A stretch of 64,000 nt of DNA, from assembly GCF_001660485.1 (NCBI RefSeq), contig NZ_CP013979.1:1798001-1862000 (forward strand). Direction: 5' to 3'. Of the stretch, positions 18,579 to 28,568 are shown in pieces. Position numbers and translations under genes: made by a program. Each line of letters begins with the position of its first letter. Within the stretch, counting starts at the first letter, position 1. Under the pieces are notes generated by a model, which searched no databases, was not told the DNA's origin, and saw only the letters and a list, made by a program, of their open reading frames with translations. Origin of the DNA: Agromyces aureus (GTDB taxonomy: Bacteria; Actinomycetota; Actinomycetes; Actinomycetales; Microbacteriaceae).

Positions 18579-19316
18579 ATGGAGACCCCGACCCGAATCC
18601 CAGTTGCCGGCACCTTCAACTTCCGCGACGTCGGCGGGCTTCCCGCCTCGACCGGCACGATCCGCGACGGCGTGCTGTTCCGCTCCGACGGCCTGTACCG
18701 CCTCGGCGACGAGGGGCGCGACCAGCTTCGCGACCTCGGCGTCGGCATCATCATCGACCTCCGCGACGAGCAGGAGGCGGCGCGCATGCCCGACGACCTC
18801 GACGGGCTCGACGTCGAGGTGCTCCGGCTGCCGGTCTTCGAGGGCTCCGGGGCCTCCCAGGGCGCGGCGGGCATCTCGCTCGAGGCGCTGTACGACCGCA
18901 TCGTGACGCAGCACGCGCCGATCGTGGTCGACGCCGTGCGCGAGATCGCGAGTGCGGGCGATCGCAGCGTGCTCGTGCACTGCACGGCCGGCAAGGACCG
19001 AACGGGTGTCGTCATCGCGATCACGCTGCTCGCGGTCGGCGTCGACCGCGACGCCGTCATCGAGGACTACGCGCGCACCGAGGGCAACCTCGCGGGCGAG
19101 TGGCTCGAAGAGATGATCGAGCTGATCGGCCGCTACGGCGTGCCCGACAGCCCCGCGCTGCGCACGCTCATGGGCGGCAGCCCGCGCGAGGCCATCGAGG
19201 GCGCCATCGAGACGATCGAGCGGGCGCACGGGTCGGCACGCGAGTACCTGCTCGCGTCGGGGCTCACCCTCGACGAGCTCGCACGCCTCGAGCACCTGCT
19301 CGTCGACGCCGACTGA
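18579..19316 (+). CDS. Tyrosine-protein phosphatase (DSP/PtpB type)
   Basis: 245 aa. The P-loop HCTAGKDRTG is the CX5R signature of protein tyrosine phosphatases, here with the AGKD form of the MptpB-like family. The N-terminus NFRDVGGLPAS and RSDGLY segments also match that group. It could act on phosphotyrosine, phosphoserine or phosphoinositide; the substrate is not known. Separate from smpB by 35 bases with its own leaderless -10. Confidence 0.88.
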   Translation: METPTRIPVAGTFNFRDVGGLPASTGTIRDGVLFRSDGLYRLGDEGRDQLRDLGVGIIIDLRDEQEAARMPDDLDGLDVEVLRLPVFEGSGASQGAAGISLEALYDRIVTQHAPIVVDAVREIASAGDRSVLVHCTAGKDRTGVVIAITLLAVGVDRDAVIEDYARTEGNLAGEWLEEMIELIGRYGVPDSPALRTLMGGSPREAIEGAIETIERAHGSAREYLLASGLTLDELARLEHLLVDAD

Positions 19317-19360
19317 GGCCGGCCGAGGTCGTCGGCCGCCGGGTCGCGGTCCGTCGTCGG

Positions 19361-20020
19361 TCAGCCCGCGTCGGCCGTGAACCTGGCGTCGACGGACGCC
19401 TCGATCACGAGATCGAGCGGTGCGAACTCGGTCGATCCGCCACCGCCCTGGTCGGCCACGGCCCGCATCATCATGGCCTTGGGCATCGGCGACGGCTGGG
19501 ATCCGAGCAGGCCGTGGTCCGAGAGCTCGACGACCTCCGGCGCACCGAGTCCGAGCGCCGACGCGTAGACACCGGCCTTCGCGATCGCAACGGCGACCGC
19601 ACCCCGCTGCGCAGCCTCTTGGGCGCCGCGGCGCGTGGCATCCGTCAATCGCCAATCGACGCCGCCGATGGTGAGCTCGTCGGAGGTCGCCGCGTCGCCG
19701 AGCCACTCGCCGAGCCTGGCGAGGTCGCGGAACACCACCTCGACGTCGGCACGCGCCTCGTGCACGAGCGGCAACTGCCGGCCCTCGGCGTTCCACGGAC
19801 GCTGCGACCAGACGCGCAACTGCGGCGCCGACCAGCTCTCGAGAGCGCCGGATGCCTCGAGCTCGCGAACCGCCGCAAGCAGGCGCTCGTGGGCGGCCCG
19901 AGTGCGAGCCAGGACGTCGTCGCGGGACCCGCCCGAACCGCCGACCGACAGGGTCACGGCCGCGAGCTCGGGGGCGATGCGCTCTTCGGCGCGGCCGGTG
20001 ACGGCGATGGTGGTCGGCAT
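19361..20020 (-). CDS. SIMPL (DUF541) domain protein
   Basis: 219 aa. ITVAVTGRAEERIAPELA-like start (TIAVTGRAEERIAPELAAV), then the repeated pattern of the SIMPL family with the ending ASVDARFTADAG. No signal peptide is seen, so this version appears cytoplasmic, unlike many secreted members. Molecular function of the family is not established. Convergent with the phosphatase gene. Confidence 0.78.
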   Translation of the reverse strand: MPTTIAVTGRAEERIAPELAAVTLSVGGSGGSRDDVLARTRAAHERLLAAVRELEASGALESWSAPQLRVWSQRPWNAEGRQLPLVHEARADVEVVFRDLARLGEWLGDAATSDELTIGGVDWRLTDATRRGAQEAAQRGAVAVAIAKAGVYASALGLGAPEVVELSDHGLLGSQPSPMPKAMMMRAVADQGGGGSTEFAPLDLVIEASVDARFTADAG

Positions 20021-20129
20021 GGGGTCCCCTCTCGACGGCGGGCGCCGGTGGGGCGGCCCGAGGCCCGCACGAGTGCGGCCGAGGCCAGCCTAGGGCGCGT
20101 CCCCGACAGCCGCGCCGAACGGCCGCACC

Positions 20130-21419
20130 TCACACGGGCAGCCGTGCCGGCAACGCCCCCGCTCGGTCGAAGAGTCGTTCGAACACCACGCCGCGGTCGA
20201 ACTGCAGCGCGTACGCCCGGGCCGCAGCCGCGCGTTCGGCGCGTTCGGCGGGGGAGAGGGCGAGTGCGGCGTCGATCGCGGCGGCGATGGCATCCGGATC
20301 CTCGACGGGCACGATGGTCGCGTGCGAGCCGACGGCCTCGATGATGCCGCCCGTGTCGGTCGTGATGACGGCACCGCCGCCCGCGAGCATCTGCTCGGCG
20401 AGCGCGATGCCGAACGTCTCGACGAACTCGGGTCGCGGTTTGCTCGGCAGCACGTACGTCGCGCACCCGGCCATGAGGTACGGCTTCTCGGCGTCGTCGA
20501 CGTCGTCCAAGAACACGATGCGATCGGCGACGACGGATGCCGCCGCGAACTCGCGCAACGCCTGCTCTTCGGGCCCGCGACCGACGATCACGAGCTTCAG
20601 CCGCCCGTTCGCCGCCGTGCGCTCGAAGCCTCGGATGAGGTCGTCGACGCCCTTCGCCTTCGTCAGGCGGGAGAGGAACAGCACGTACCCGTCGCGTTCG
20701 AGGCCGCGCATCGCGAGGGTCGCCTCGATCACCGCCGGGTCGAGGTCGAGGTACGCCGACGTGTCGATCGCCGGGTACGAGATGTCGATGCGGCGGCTGC
20801 ACTGCTCGGCGAAGGCCGTGCCGTGCTCCGCATCGATCTCGGCGGCCGAGCTCACGATGAGGTCGCGGGTGTACTCCGAGACCGCCACGCAGTGGTCCTG
20901 CGAGAGGTAGCTCGAGAGCACGTGCGCCGCGGCGCCGAAGCGGCCCTCGTCGACGCACGAACGCACGACGTTCGTGACATCCGACCCCACGGCCTCGGCG
21001 ATGGTCGTGACGTTGACGGGCAGCCCGGTGTTCCAGGCGGCGCGCACGGCATCGGCCACGGCGATGGTGTGCGGGCTCAGGTAGAGCGAGAGGCACACCG
21101 TCGGCACGCCGTCGGTGAACAGTTCGATGAGGCGCCCGGTCAGGCCGGCGAGATATCGCCCGTCGGGCACCTTGTAGTCGCCCACCGGGTCGGGGCGTTC
21201 GACGAAGATGCCCTCGCTGTAGGGCAGCATCGTGTCGAGGGGCTTCAGTGGGAGCCCCGTCGCCTGCAGTCGCTCGATCGGCCAGGTGACGATGCGCACC
21301 TCGTCGAATCCGCGTTCGATCGCGGCCTCGGCGAGGTTGCGTCCCTCGACCGAGTGCCCGCAGATCACGGGGTCGGCGCGATTGACGATGACGAGACGGT
21401 TGCGTGGTGTGCCGGTCAT
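20130..21419 (-). CDS. GT4-family glycosyltransferase
   Basis: 429 aa from the ATG at 21419, with AAAGGAA five bases upstream; the longer ORF to 21899 lies inside the GH92 gene and is rejected. GT-B fold with the C-terminal Rossmann domain at about 240-400: LFLSRLTKAKGVDDLIRGF, VIVGRGPEEQAL and the E-x7-E region PEFVETFGIALAEQML. The N-terminal part starts VIVNRADPVICGHSVEGRN. It would transfer a sugar from a nucleotide donor; acceptor unknown. It follows the GH92 gene by 35 bases on the same strand. Confidence 0.82.
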   Translation of the reverse strand: MTGTPRNRLVIVNRADPVICGHSVEGRNLAEAAIERGFDEVRIVTWPIERLQATGLPLKPLDTMLPYSEGIFVERPDPVGDYKVPDGRYLAGLTGRLIELFTDGVPTVCLSLYLSPHTIAVADAVRAAWNTGLPVNVTTIAEAVGSDVTNVVRSCVDEGRFGAAAHVLSSYLSQDHCVAVSEYTRDLIVSSAAEIDAEHGTAFAEQCSRRIDISYPAIDTSAYLDLDPAVIEATLAMRGLERDGYVLFLSRLTKAKGVDDLIRGFERTAANGRLKLVIVGRGPEEQALREFAAASVVADRIVFLDDVDDAEKPYLMAGCATYVLPSKPRPEFVETFGIALAEQMLAGGGAVITTDTGGIIEAVGSHATIVPVEDPDAIAAAIDAALALSPAERAERAAAARAYALQFDRGVVFERLFDRAGALPARLPV

Positions 21420-21454
21420 GATGGTTCCTTTCAGCGCTGACAGTGGTGCCCGGG

Positions 21455-23659
21455 TCATCCGCTCGGGGTCGAAGGCGGACGGGAGTTCGCACCCCATGCG
21501 CCCGGCTCGGGCCCGAGCTCGACGAGTAATCGGCCGCCGCGATGCACCTCGTCGCCGCGGAGCCACGTGCGTTCGACCGGATCGCCGTTCAGCGAGACGC
21601 GCTGCACGTACTGCGCGGGGCCGTCGTGCCGCGGATCGACGAACCCCTTCGTCTCGATCGCGAGGTCGCCGCCGCTCATCGCGATGCGGCTCTCGGCGTG
21701 CGCCGGGGCGTTCACGAGGAACAGGTTCTGACCGGCGACGGGGAAGAGCCCGAGCGACGCCCACACGTACCAGGAGCTCAGCCCGCCGGAGTCGTCGTTG
21801 CCCGGCAGCCCGCCGCGGCCCGTGCCGAACTGCTGCTGCACGGCGGCGTGCACGACCTCGGCCGTGCGGTCGGGGCGTCCGGCGTAGTGGTACGCCCACG
21901 GGGCGTCCATGTCGGGCTCGTTGTTCATGCCTTCGAACCGGCCGAGCGCGTAGCCCGCCATGATCTCATCGAGGCCCGGCTGCAGCCCCGGCTGGCGCAC
22001 GGGGTCGGCGCCGAACCCGAAGAATCGGTCGAGCATGCCGACGAAGCGGTCGTCACCTCCGGCCAGGTCGATGCGCCCGCGCATGTCGTGCAGCAGGCGG
22101 AACGAGTAGTTGTACCGGCTGCCCTCGTAGAACGTCGAGTCCACGAGGAGGCCGGTCTCGGGGTCGAACGCGTTGCGCCAGCGTGACGCGAGCCCGAGGA
22201 ACTGCTCGACGAGCGCCGGGTCGCCCACGCGCTCGGCGACCTTCGCCGTGCACCAGTACCCGAATGCGAGATCGAGCGTGTGGCTGATCGGATGCGCGTG
22301 GCCCCGCAGGAGGAAGTCCTCGCCGTACGTGCGCCGGAGGTCGGCGTGCATGTGCACGAGCGCCCAGTCCCAGTCGACGCCCGGCAGCTCGAGCTGGCAG
22401 AGGTCGGCGAGGAAGGTCTGCGCGAGGGCACTGCCCTGGCGGGAGAACCGGTCGCTGCCCCGCGCCATCCGATACCCGATCGGGAAGTTGCCCTCCTCCT
22501 CGCAGATGGTGAGCAGCGCCGTGCCGAGTTCGACCGCGCGCTCCGGCATGACCGCCGTGATGAGCGGCAGCTGCGTGCGGTAGATGTCCCACATCGTCGA
22601 GAGGTCGAACACGAACGGGCCGTCGGTCGGCCAGAACGGGCTCTCCTCGGGCGCGAGACACGGCTTGATGAGCGAGTGGTAGAGCGCCGTCGTGAACACC
22701 GTGTCGCGCTCGGCGCTGGTCGCGTCGACCGCGATCGTCTTCAGCTGGCGCCGCCAGGTCTTGCGCGTGCGCTCTCGACGCGGAGCGAATCGGGCATGCC
22801 CCTCGCCGCAGTCGGCCCGCAGGTTCGCCTTCGCCTGCTCGACGCCCCGCAGCGAGAAGCCGATCCGCACCTCGATCGACTGGCCGGGCTCGCTCGGCCC
22901 GGCCCACATGAGCCCGAACGGGCGCAGGGTCGTCGGCCGGATGTGGTCGAATGCGAGCCGCGTGCCGCCCGGCATCAGGCGTCGGTCGTACCAGAGCATC
23001 TGCCGCCATGAACTCGCGTCGCACTCGATGTAGACGGCGAGCGGGGTGCCCTCGACGACGATCTCGCCCTGCGCGACGCCCGGCCCGATCGACTCGAGCT
23101 TCGCGCGCAGCGGGATGGTCTCGCCGTAGGGGATGCCGAGTCCGCCGAGCGAGAAGTCGATCACGACGCGCGCATTGCGGTGCCGCGGGAAGGTGTAGCG
23201 GTGCACCGCGCTCTTGGGCCCCACGGTCAGCTCGGCGCGGATGCCGTTCTCGAGGGTCGCGCCGTAGTACCCGGGTTCGGCCGTCTCATCGGCGATCTCC
23301 CACTGCCGCCCGAGCTCGTCGAGCGGCTCGATCATGGGCGTCACCCGGAAGTAATTGTAGTACTTCCGGATCGCGCCGGTGCCCGACTGCTGGAAGTGCG
23401 TGAATCCGGATGCCACGGCCCGGTCGTGGATCGCGACCGGCAGCCCTTCGGTGCCGAGGTCGTAGCGCCCGTACCCCGTGGGATACGCCCCCGAGTACGC
23501 GCACGCCGAGACCATGCCGAGCGGATACGTCGCACCCGGATGCGTGTTGCCGACCTGCGGCTTCGGCCACCACCAGGTCGCCGCGAGCCCCGACCGCGGC
23601 GGCAGGTCCGTCGCCTCGGTGCCGATGAACGGGTCGACGCGGCCGATCATGCCGGGCAC
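21455..23659 (-). CDS. GH92 alpha-mannosidase
   Basis: 734 aa from a GTG; an ATG three codons in is an alternative. The GH92 family acts as calcium-dependent exo-alpha-mannosidase by inversion. Hallmarks are VGNTHPGATYPLGMV near the N-terminus, FDLSTMWDIYRTQLPL in the middle, and the conserved GNDDSGGLSSWYVWASLG at about residue 620. No signal peptide is seen, which suggests intracellular trimming of imported glycans, or a wrong start. Upstream of a GT4 gene, so together they may process a mannosylated compound. Confidence 0.88.
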   Translation of the reverse strand: MPGMIGRVDPFIGTEATDLPPRSGLAATWWWPKPQVGNTHPGATYPLGMVSACAYSGAYPTGYGRYDLGTEGLPVAIHDRAVASGFTHFQQSGTGAIRKYYNYFRVTPMIEPLDELGRQWEIADETAEPGYYGATLENGIRAELTVGPKSAVHRYTFPRHRNARVVIDFSLGGLGIPYGETIPLRAKLESIGPGVAQGEIVVEGTPLAVYIECDASSWRQMLWYDRRLMPGGTRLAFDHIRPTTLRPFGLMWAGPSEPGQSIEVRIGFSLRGVEQAKANLRADCGEGHARFAPRRERTRKTWRRQLKTIAVDATSAERDTVFTTALYHSLIKPCLAPEESPFWPTDGPFVFDLSTMWDIYRTQLPLITAVMPERAVELGTALLTICEEEGNFPIGYRMARGSDRFSRQGSALAQTFLADLCQLELPGVDWDWALVHMHADLRRTYGEDFLLRGHAHPISHTLDLAFGYWCTAKVAERVGDPALVEQFLGLASRWRNAFDPETGLLVDSTFYEGSRYNYSFRLLHDMRGRIDLAGGDDRFVGMLDRFFGFGADPVRQPGLQPGLDEIMAGYALGRFEGMNNEPDMDAPWAYHYAGRPDRTAEVVHAAVQQQFGTGRGGLPGNDDSGGLSSWYVWASLGLFPVAGQNLFLVNAPAHAESRIAMSGGDLAIETKGFVDPRHDGPAQYVQRVSLNGDPVERTWLRGDEVHRGGRLLVELGPEPGAWGANSRPPSTPSG

Positions 23660-23797
23660 GGCCGCCTCGCCCGTCTGCTCGACGCCGGCGTGCGCTCCTC
23701 GGTCGCGTGCATCCTGGTCATGTGGGGACGCTACGTGCTGGGCGCTCCTCGTGGGTTACGGGCCGATGAACGATGCCCGGCCACCCTGCGGCACCGT

Positions 23798-23861
23798 GCG
23801 GCAGCGGTTCGAGGCGGCAGCGGTTCGAGTCGGCATCCGTTCGGCGCGGCATCCGTTCACT
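23798..23861. repeat. Four tandem 16-base units upstream of ssrA
   Basis: Two identical units of GCGGCAGCGGTTCGAG are followed by two related units, TCGGCATCCGTTCGGC and GCGGCATCCGTTCACT. They lie in the 360-base gene-free stretch 23660-24020, between the GH92 start and tmRNA, about 40 bases before the ssrA promoter. Confidence 0.75.
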
Positions 23862-23897
23862 GAACGAGGCGGATGTCGCGCAGAACCGGCGTCGGGA

Positions 23898-23926
23898 ATG
23901 ACAGGCCGCGCAGGCTGTTGTACTCT
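23898..23926 (+). promoter_or_regulatory. Promoter of tmRNA gene
   Basis: ATGACA (23898-23903), a 17-base spacer and TACTCT (23921-23926) form a good vegetative promoter. Transcription would begin near 23933, leaving about 90 bases of 5' precursor to be trimmed from tmRNA. Confidence 0.6.
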
Positions 23927-24020
23927 GTAAGGCCGCGTGCACTTCGGTTCAGGCGGCATTGAAAACTCCACAGCGTGCGACAACGGCTCGCCGAACCGGT
24001 ACGACCGGGCGGTGCGACAT

Positions 24021-24390
24021 GGGGATGATCGGTTTCGACATCGTCTGTGTACCCACGAGAAGCGGGCCGAGGATCCAGGGTTATCTCGTAAACGATCTCT
24101 GGAAAACAATAACTGCCAATAAGACGCAGTCTGACTTCGCCCTCGCTGCTTAAGCGAGTCCGATAGTCCGTCAGCCCGGGTTCGTTTCCGCCCCGGTCGC
24201 TGGCGTCATCTAGGAAACTCGCTGTGCGTCGTCGCCTGAGCGCCGTACGGGACTTTCTTCAGGCTGGGCCTGTCGACTTAGGTGCCTGTGGCAAAGGTCG
24301 GGGCCGAGCAGAACGCTTGCACAGGATGCGCCCGGAGAAGGCGTGGAAACTCAGCGATGGACGGGGGTTCAATTCCCCCCATCTCCACCA
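24021..24390 (+). ncRNA. ssrA: Transfer-messenger RNA
   Basis: One-piece tmRNA. The 5' end GGGGATGATCGGTTTCGAC and 3' end GGGGTTCAATTCCCCCCATC plus CTCCACCA form the tRNA-like domain, with acceptor pairing GGGGATG to CATCTCC and an encoded CCA. The tag reading frame runs from GCC at 24115 to TAA at 24151-24153 and encodes ANKTQSDFALAA, a protease tag ending in the usual ALAA. It rescues stalled ribosomes with SmpB, encoded 5.5 kb upstream. Pseudoknot-forming G/C blocks follow the tag. Confidence 0.97.
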
Positions 24391-24420
24391 TCAGTCGTTG
24401 TCGCACGTTGCGGAACTCGA

Positions 24421-24450
24421 CGAGAGGCCGCCCTTCGGGGCGGCCTCTCG
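24421..24450 (+). terminator. Terminator of ssrA
   Basis: A perfect 13-bp stem (CGAGAGGCCGCCC) capped by a TTCG tetraloop lies 30 bases after the CCA end, followed by TCGTCTCGTT. Confidence 0.9.
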
Positions 24451-24484
24451 TCGTCTCGTTCGGCGGTCGTCTCGACGTGTCCCC

Positions 24485-24514
24485 TTGACAGGGGGCACCG
24501 GTTCACGGAATCGT
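24485..24514 (+). promoter_or_regulatory. Promoter of the cellulase gene
   Basis: A consensus TTGACA at 24485-24490 is followed after 17-18 bases by a weak -10 (AATCGT). The CelR-type palindrome begins about 20 bases downstream, a position where a bound repressor would block transcription. Confidence 0.5.
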
Positions 24515-24531
24515 GAGGATCGCTCTCGATG

Positions 24532-24547
24532 GTGAGAGCGCTCTCAC
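24532..24547. promoter_or_regulatory. CelR-type (LacI-family) operator
   Basis: GTGAGAGCGCTCTCAC is a perfect 16-base palindrome containing GAGAGCGCTCTC. It closely resembles the GGGAGCGCTCCC-core site bound by CelR, the cellobiose-responsive repressor of actinobacterial cellulases. A half-like CGCTCTCGAT lies 11 bases upstream. Position before a GH6 gene supports the call. Confidence 0.85.
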
Positions 24548-24616
24548 GACGTGGAGGGCCGATGTTCCCTGCCGCCTCGGCGCGCAGTGGTCGATGAAGA
24601 TCAATGGAGCGTGACG

Positions 24617-26227
24617 ATGACATCCGATGCCCGATACTGCTGGCGACCGTGGGCGGCGGTCGCCGCGGCCGGCCTCGTGGCCGCGACCCTGACGGCGGTG
24701 GCCTCGCCCGCCGGCGCCGCCGAGCCCGACGGCCTTGCGGGGGCGACGCTCTACGTCGACCCCTTCAGCACGACGCTCGAGGCCGCGCAGCAGCTCGGCG
24801 GTCGAGCCCGAGCCGACGCGCAGCTGCTCGGCAGCATCCCGTCGGGATCGTGGATCACCAAGGGCACGCCCGCCGAGGCTCAGGCCGCCGTCGACACGAT
24901 CGTCGACCGCTCGACGGCACGCGGCGAGATGCCCGTGATCGTGGTCTACAACCTGCCGTTCCGCGACTGCGCGCAGTACTCCGCCGGTGGTGCCGCGAGC
25001 ACTGCGGACTACCTCGCGTGGGTCGACGGGGTCGTCGCGGGCATCGGCGGGCGACCGGCATCCGTGATCCTCGAGCCCGACGGCGTCGGCATCATCCCGC
25101 ACTACACGACCCTCGACGGCGTGCGGGAGTGGTGTCAGCCCGCCGAGCTCGACCCGGCCACGGCGGCCTCCGACCGGTTCGTTCAGCTGAACGGCGCGGT
25201 CGATCGCCTGAAGGCCGGCGCCGCGACCTCCGTCTACCTCGACGGAACCGGAGCGAGCTGGCTCAACGTCGGCGAGATCTCCGACCGGCTCATCAAGGCC
25301 GGCGTCGAGCGCGCCGACGGGTTCTTCCTGAACGCCTCGAACTACCAGTTCACGGCGAACTCGACGGCCTTCGGCACGTGGGTCTCGTCGTGCATCGCGT
25401 ACGCGACCGAGGTGAACCCGGTGCCCGCTGCGTTCGAGCAGTGCGGCAATCAATACTGGAACGGCGGGCCCGACACGGGCTGGCAGGGCGTCGCGATGAC
25501 CCAGTACGCCGAGTGGAGCGCGGGCGCCGTCAACCCGGCGGAGAACACGAGTGGCGTCGATTCGCGCTACCGATCCATCCTGGGCGGCACGGAACCGACC
25601 ACGCACTTCGTGATCGACACGAGTCGCAACGGACGCGGGCCGTGGCAGTACCCCGCCGACACGTACCCGACGCACGAGGACTGGTGCAACCCGCCCGCCC
25701 GCGGCCTCGGCGTGCAGCCGAGCACCGAGACCGGTGTGCCGCTCGTCGACGCGTACCTCTGGATCAAGGTTCCGGGCGAGTCCGACGGCAAGTGCTACCG
25801 CGGCACGGCGGGCCCGCTCGACCCCGCGCGCGGCATTGAGGACCCGGCAGCCGGCCAGTGGTTCGCGCAGCAGGCGCGCGAGCTCGTCTCGCTCGCAGCT
25901 CCGTCGATCGCGCCCCTCGCGTGCGACGTCGCCGTCAAGGGAACGAAGATCGGGCGCGGGTTCGCGGCCGTGCTCGTGCTCGAGAACCGCGGCACCACCG
26001 CGATCGACCCGTGGCGCCTCGCATGGAGCTTCGACGGCGCACAACGCGTCACCGGCGTGCTCGGCGGGTCGTACGCGCAGCATGGCGCCGACATGAAGGT
26101 CGACGCACCCAAGCGCCTCGCCGAGCTCGCGCCGGGCAAGAAGACGCTGCTCGTCGTCACCGGGTTCGGCGCGGCGACCGAGCCGTGGCAGTTCTCGTTG
26201 AACGGGCGTGCCTGCACCTCGAGGTGA
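24617..26227 (+). CDS. Secreted GH6 cellulase with CBM2
   Basis: 536 aa from ATG 24617 (GGAG seven bases upstream; the ORF start at 24551 lies before the operator's spacer and is rejected). A signal peptide covers residues 1-34 with cleavage near AGA/AE. The GH6 catalytic domain spans about 40-420: PFRDCAQYSAGG, SVILEPDGVGIIP with the acid Asp, WLNVGE, HFVIDTSRNGRGPW and KVPGESDGKC. A family 2 cellulose-binding module fills about 435-536, with paired cysteines at its ends. It cleaves beta-1,4-glucan outside the cell, likely induced by cellobiose through the upstream CelR-type site. Confidence 0.93.
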   Translation: MTSDARYCWRPWAAVAAAGLVAATLTAVASPAGAAEPDGLAGATLYVDPFSTTLEAAQQLGGRARADAQLLGSIPSGSWITKGTPAEAQAAVDTIVDRSTARGEMPVIVVYNLPFRDCAQYSAGGAASTADYLAWVDGVVAGIGGRPASVILEPDGVGIIPHYTTLDGVREWCQPAELDPATAASDRFVQLNGAVDRLKAGAATSVYLDGTGASWLNVGEISDRLIKAGVERADGFFLNASNYQFTANSTAFGTWVSSCIAYATEVNPVPAAFEQCGNQYWNGGPDTGWQGVAMTQYAEWSAGAVNPAENTSGVDSRYRSILGGTEPTTHFVIDTSRNGRGPWQYPADTYPTHEDWCNPPARGLGVQPSTETGVPLVDAYLWIKVPGESDGKCYRGTAGPLDPARGIEDPAAGQWFAQQARELVSLAAPSIAPLACDVAVKGTKIGRGFAAVLVLENRGTTAIDPWRLAWSFDGAQRVTGVLGGSYAQHGADMKVDAPKRLAELAPGKKTLLVVTGFGAATEPWQFSLNGRACTSR

Positions 26228-26252
26228 CGGTGTCGCGCGACATCCGCCCCGG

Positions 26253-27170
26253 TCAGTCGGTCGGGGCGGATGCCGCGCGCAGCAACGCGCTCGCGCGCAT
26301 CACGGCCGGGTTGGTGCGCATCGAGCGCTTGACGCGCAGCATGATGCGACGGCGGGCCGCGGCATCCCGGATCGGGATCATCACGGTGCCGGGCGGCAGC
26401 GCGATCGCGCCCAGGCGGGGGAGCACCGTGACGCCGACGCCCTGCTCGACGTAGTCGAACGCGCTCGTGTAGTCGGGTGCCTGGAGGCGGAACCGGGGCG
26501 CGAAGCCGGCCGAGGCCGCCGCGGACATCACGATCTCGCGGCAGGGTCCGCGGCTGTGGTCGTTGTCGATCCACGGCTCGTCGGCGAGGTCGGCGAGGTC
26601 GACCGAGGCCCGACCGGCGAGCGGATGCCGCGACGGCACGACGACGACGTAGTCCTCGACGCGCAGCGGCTCGAGGTCGTACGCGTCGGCGGCCCCCTCG
26701 GCCGCGGTCGGGTCGCGGTCGGCGCGCACGGACTCGGCGACGTAGATCTCGAGGTCGGGATCTCCGGTGAGCTGCCCGCGGTGCTCGATCATCGTGAGTT
26801 CGAGGCGCAGTTGCGGGAACTCCTCGGTGAGCGCGGCGACGACGCGCGGCAGCCAGGCGCGGTTGGCCGACGAGAACGTGCCGATGCGCAGGGTGCCCGT
26901 GCGCCCCGTGCGAAGGTCGTCGACGACGCCGTCGAAGTCGGCGAGGTGGTCGAGCACCCGGCCCGCCCGCTCGGCGACGGCGACGCCGGCCGCGGTCGCC
27001 ACGATGCCGCGCCCGCGCCGTTCGACGAGGGTCAGGCCGGTCTCGCGCTGTAGCGCGCTCACGTGCTGGCTCACGGCCGAGGCCGTGTAGCCGAGGCGCA
27101 CAGCGGCCCGGTTGATCGAGCCGGTCTGCACGACGGCCCGGAACACATGGAGGCGATGCGGATCGACCAT
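26253..27170 (-). CDS. LysR-family regulator (ArgP/IciA-like size)
   Basis: 305 aa from ATG 27170. N-terminal HTH at residues 3-60 (VFRAVVQTGSINRAAVRLGY, TASAVSQHVSALQRETG), then the two-lobed substrate-binding domain. Divergent from an EamA exporter whose start is 65 bases away, so it most likely regulates that transporter, the usual LysR-EamA arrangement. The upstream ORF extension overlaps the exporter and is rejected. Confidence 0.9.
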   Translation of the reverse strand: MVDPHRLHVFRAVVQTGSINRAAVRLGYTASAVSQHVSALQRETGLTLVERRGRGIVATAAGVAVAERAGRVLDHLADFDGVVDDLRTGRTGTLRIGTFSSANRAWLPRVVAALTEEFPQLRLELTMIEHRGQLTGDPDLEIYVAESVRADRDPTAAEGAADAYDLEPLRVEDYVVVVPSRHPLAGRASVDLADLADEPWIDNDHSRGPCREIVMSAAASAGFAPRFRLQAPDYTSAFDYVEQGVGVTVLPRLGAIALPPGTVMIPIRDAAARRRIMLRVKRSMRTNPAVMRASALLRAASAPTD

Positions 27171-27234
27171 ACAACGACCGTACAGTCTTGCTTCACGAAT
27201 GCCAATGATCGTCCGCTTGTGCTGAGGTGTCGTG

Positions 27235-28251
<1,017 letters not shown>

Positions 28252-28257
28252 ACGGAA

Positions 28258-28301
28258 CGCGAGCGGATGCCGCCGGCGGCTGTCGGGGGCATCCGCTCGC
28301 G
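28258..28301. terminator. Bidirectional terminator built from an inverted GGATGCC pair
   Basis: CGCGAGCGGATGCC and its exact complement form a 14-bp stem with a 16-base loop, located between two convergent genes (exporter and DUF1653). The stem contains the genome-wide repeated word GCGGATGCC. Confidence 0.8.
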
Positions 28302-28316
28302 TGGCCGGTCTGTGCG

Positions 28317-28568
28317 CTACGCCGACTCGACCCGCCGGAACCGCGGTACGCGTGCGCCGTCGACCTCGATCGTCTCGGCGAACATGACGAGCGGTCGGAT
28401 CCAGACGCCCCGCTCGCCGTAGAGGGCGCGGTAGACGACGAACCACTCCTCGGTCTCCGAGTGCCGCGCGAGCTCGAGCACCTCGTAGCGGTGGCCCTTG
28501 TAGTGCTCGTAGAGGCCGGGCGCGACCTCGTGATCGGGGTCTTCGGGCAGCTCGGAGGGCTCGCTCAC
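28317..28568 (-). CDS. DUF1653 protein
   Basis: 83 aa from GTG 28568. The pattern GLYEHYKGHRYEVLELARHSETEE, VVYRALYGERGVWIRPLVMF, matches DUF1653, a small domain of unknown function. Its start overlaps the stop of the LLM gene as GTGA, so it is translationally coupled as the third gene of a leftward operon. Confidence 0.85.
   Translation of the reverse strand: MSEPSELPEDPDHEVAPGLYEHYKGHRYEVLELARHSETEEWFVVYRALYGERGVWIRPLVMFAETIEVDGARVPRFRRVESA

Noticed and set aside
24115-24153. Protein-coding gene ending at 24153
   Set aside because: The short frame is the tmRNA tag, not an independent gene; the surrounding sequence folds as tmRNA.
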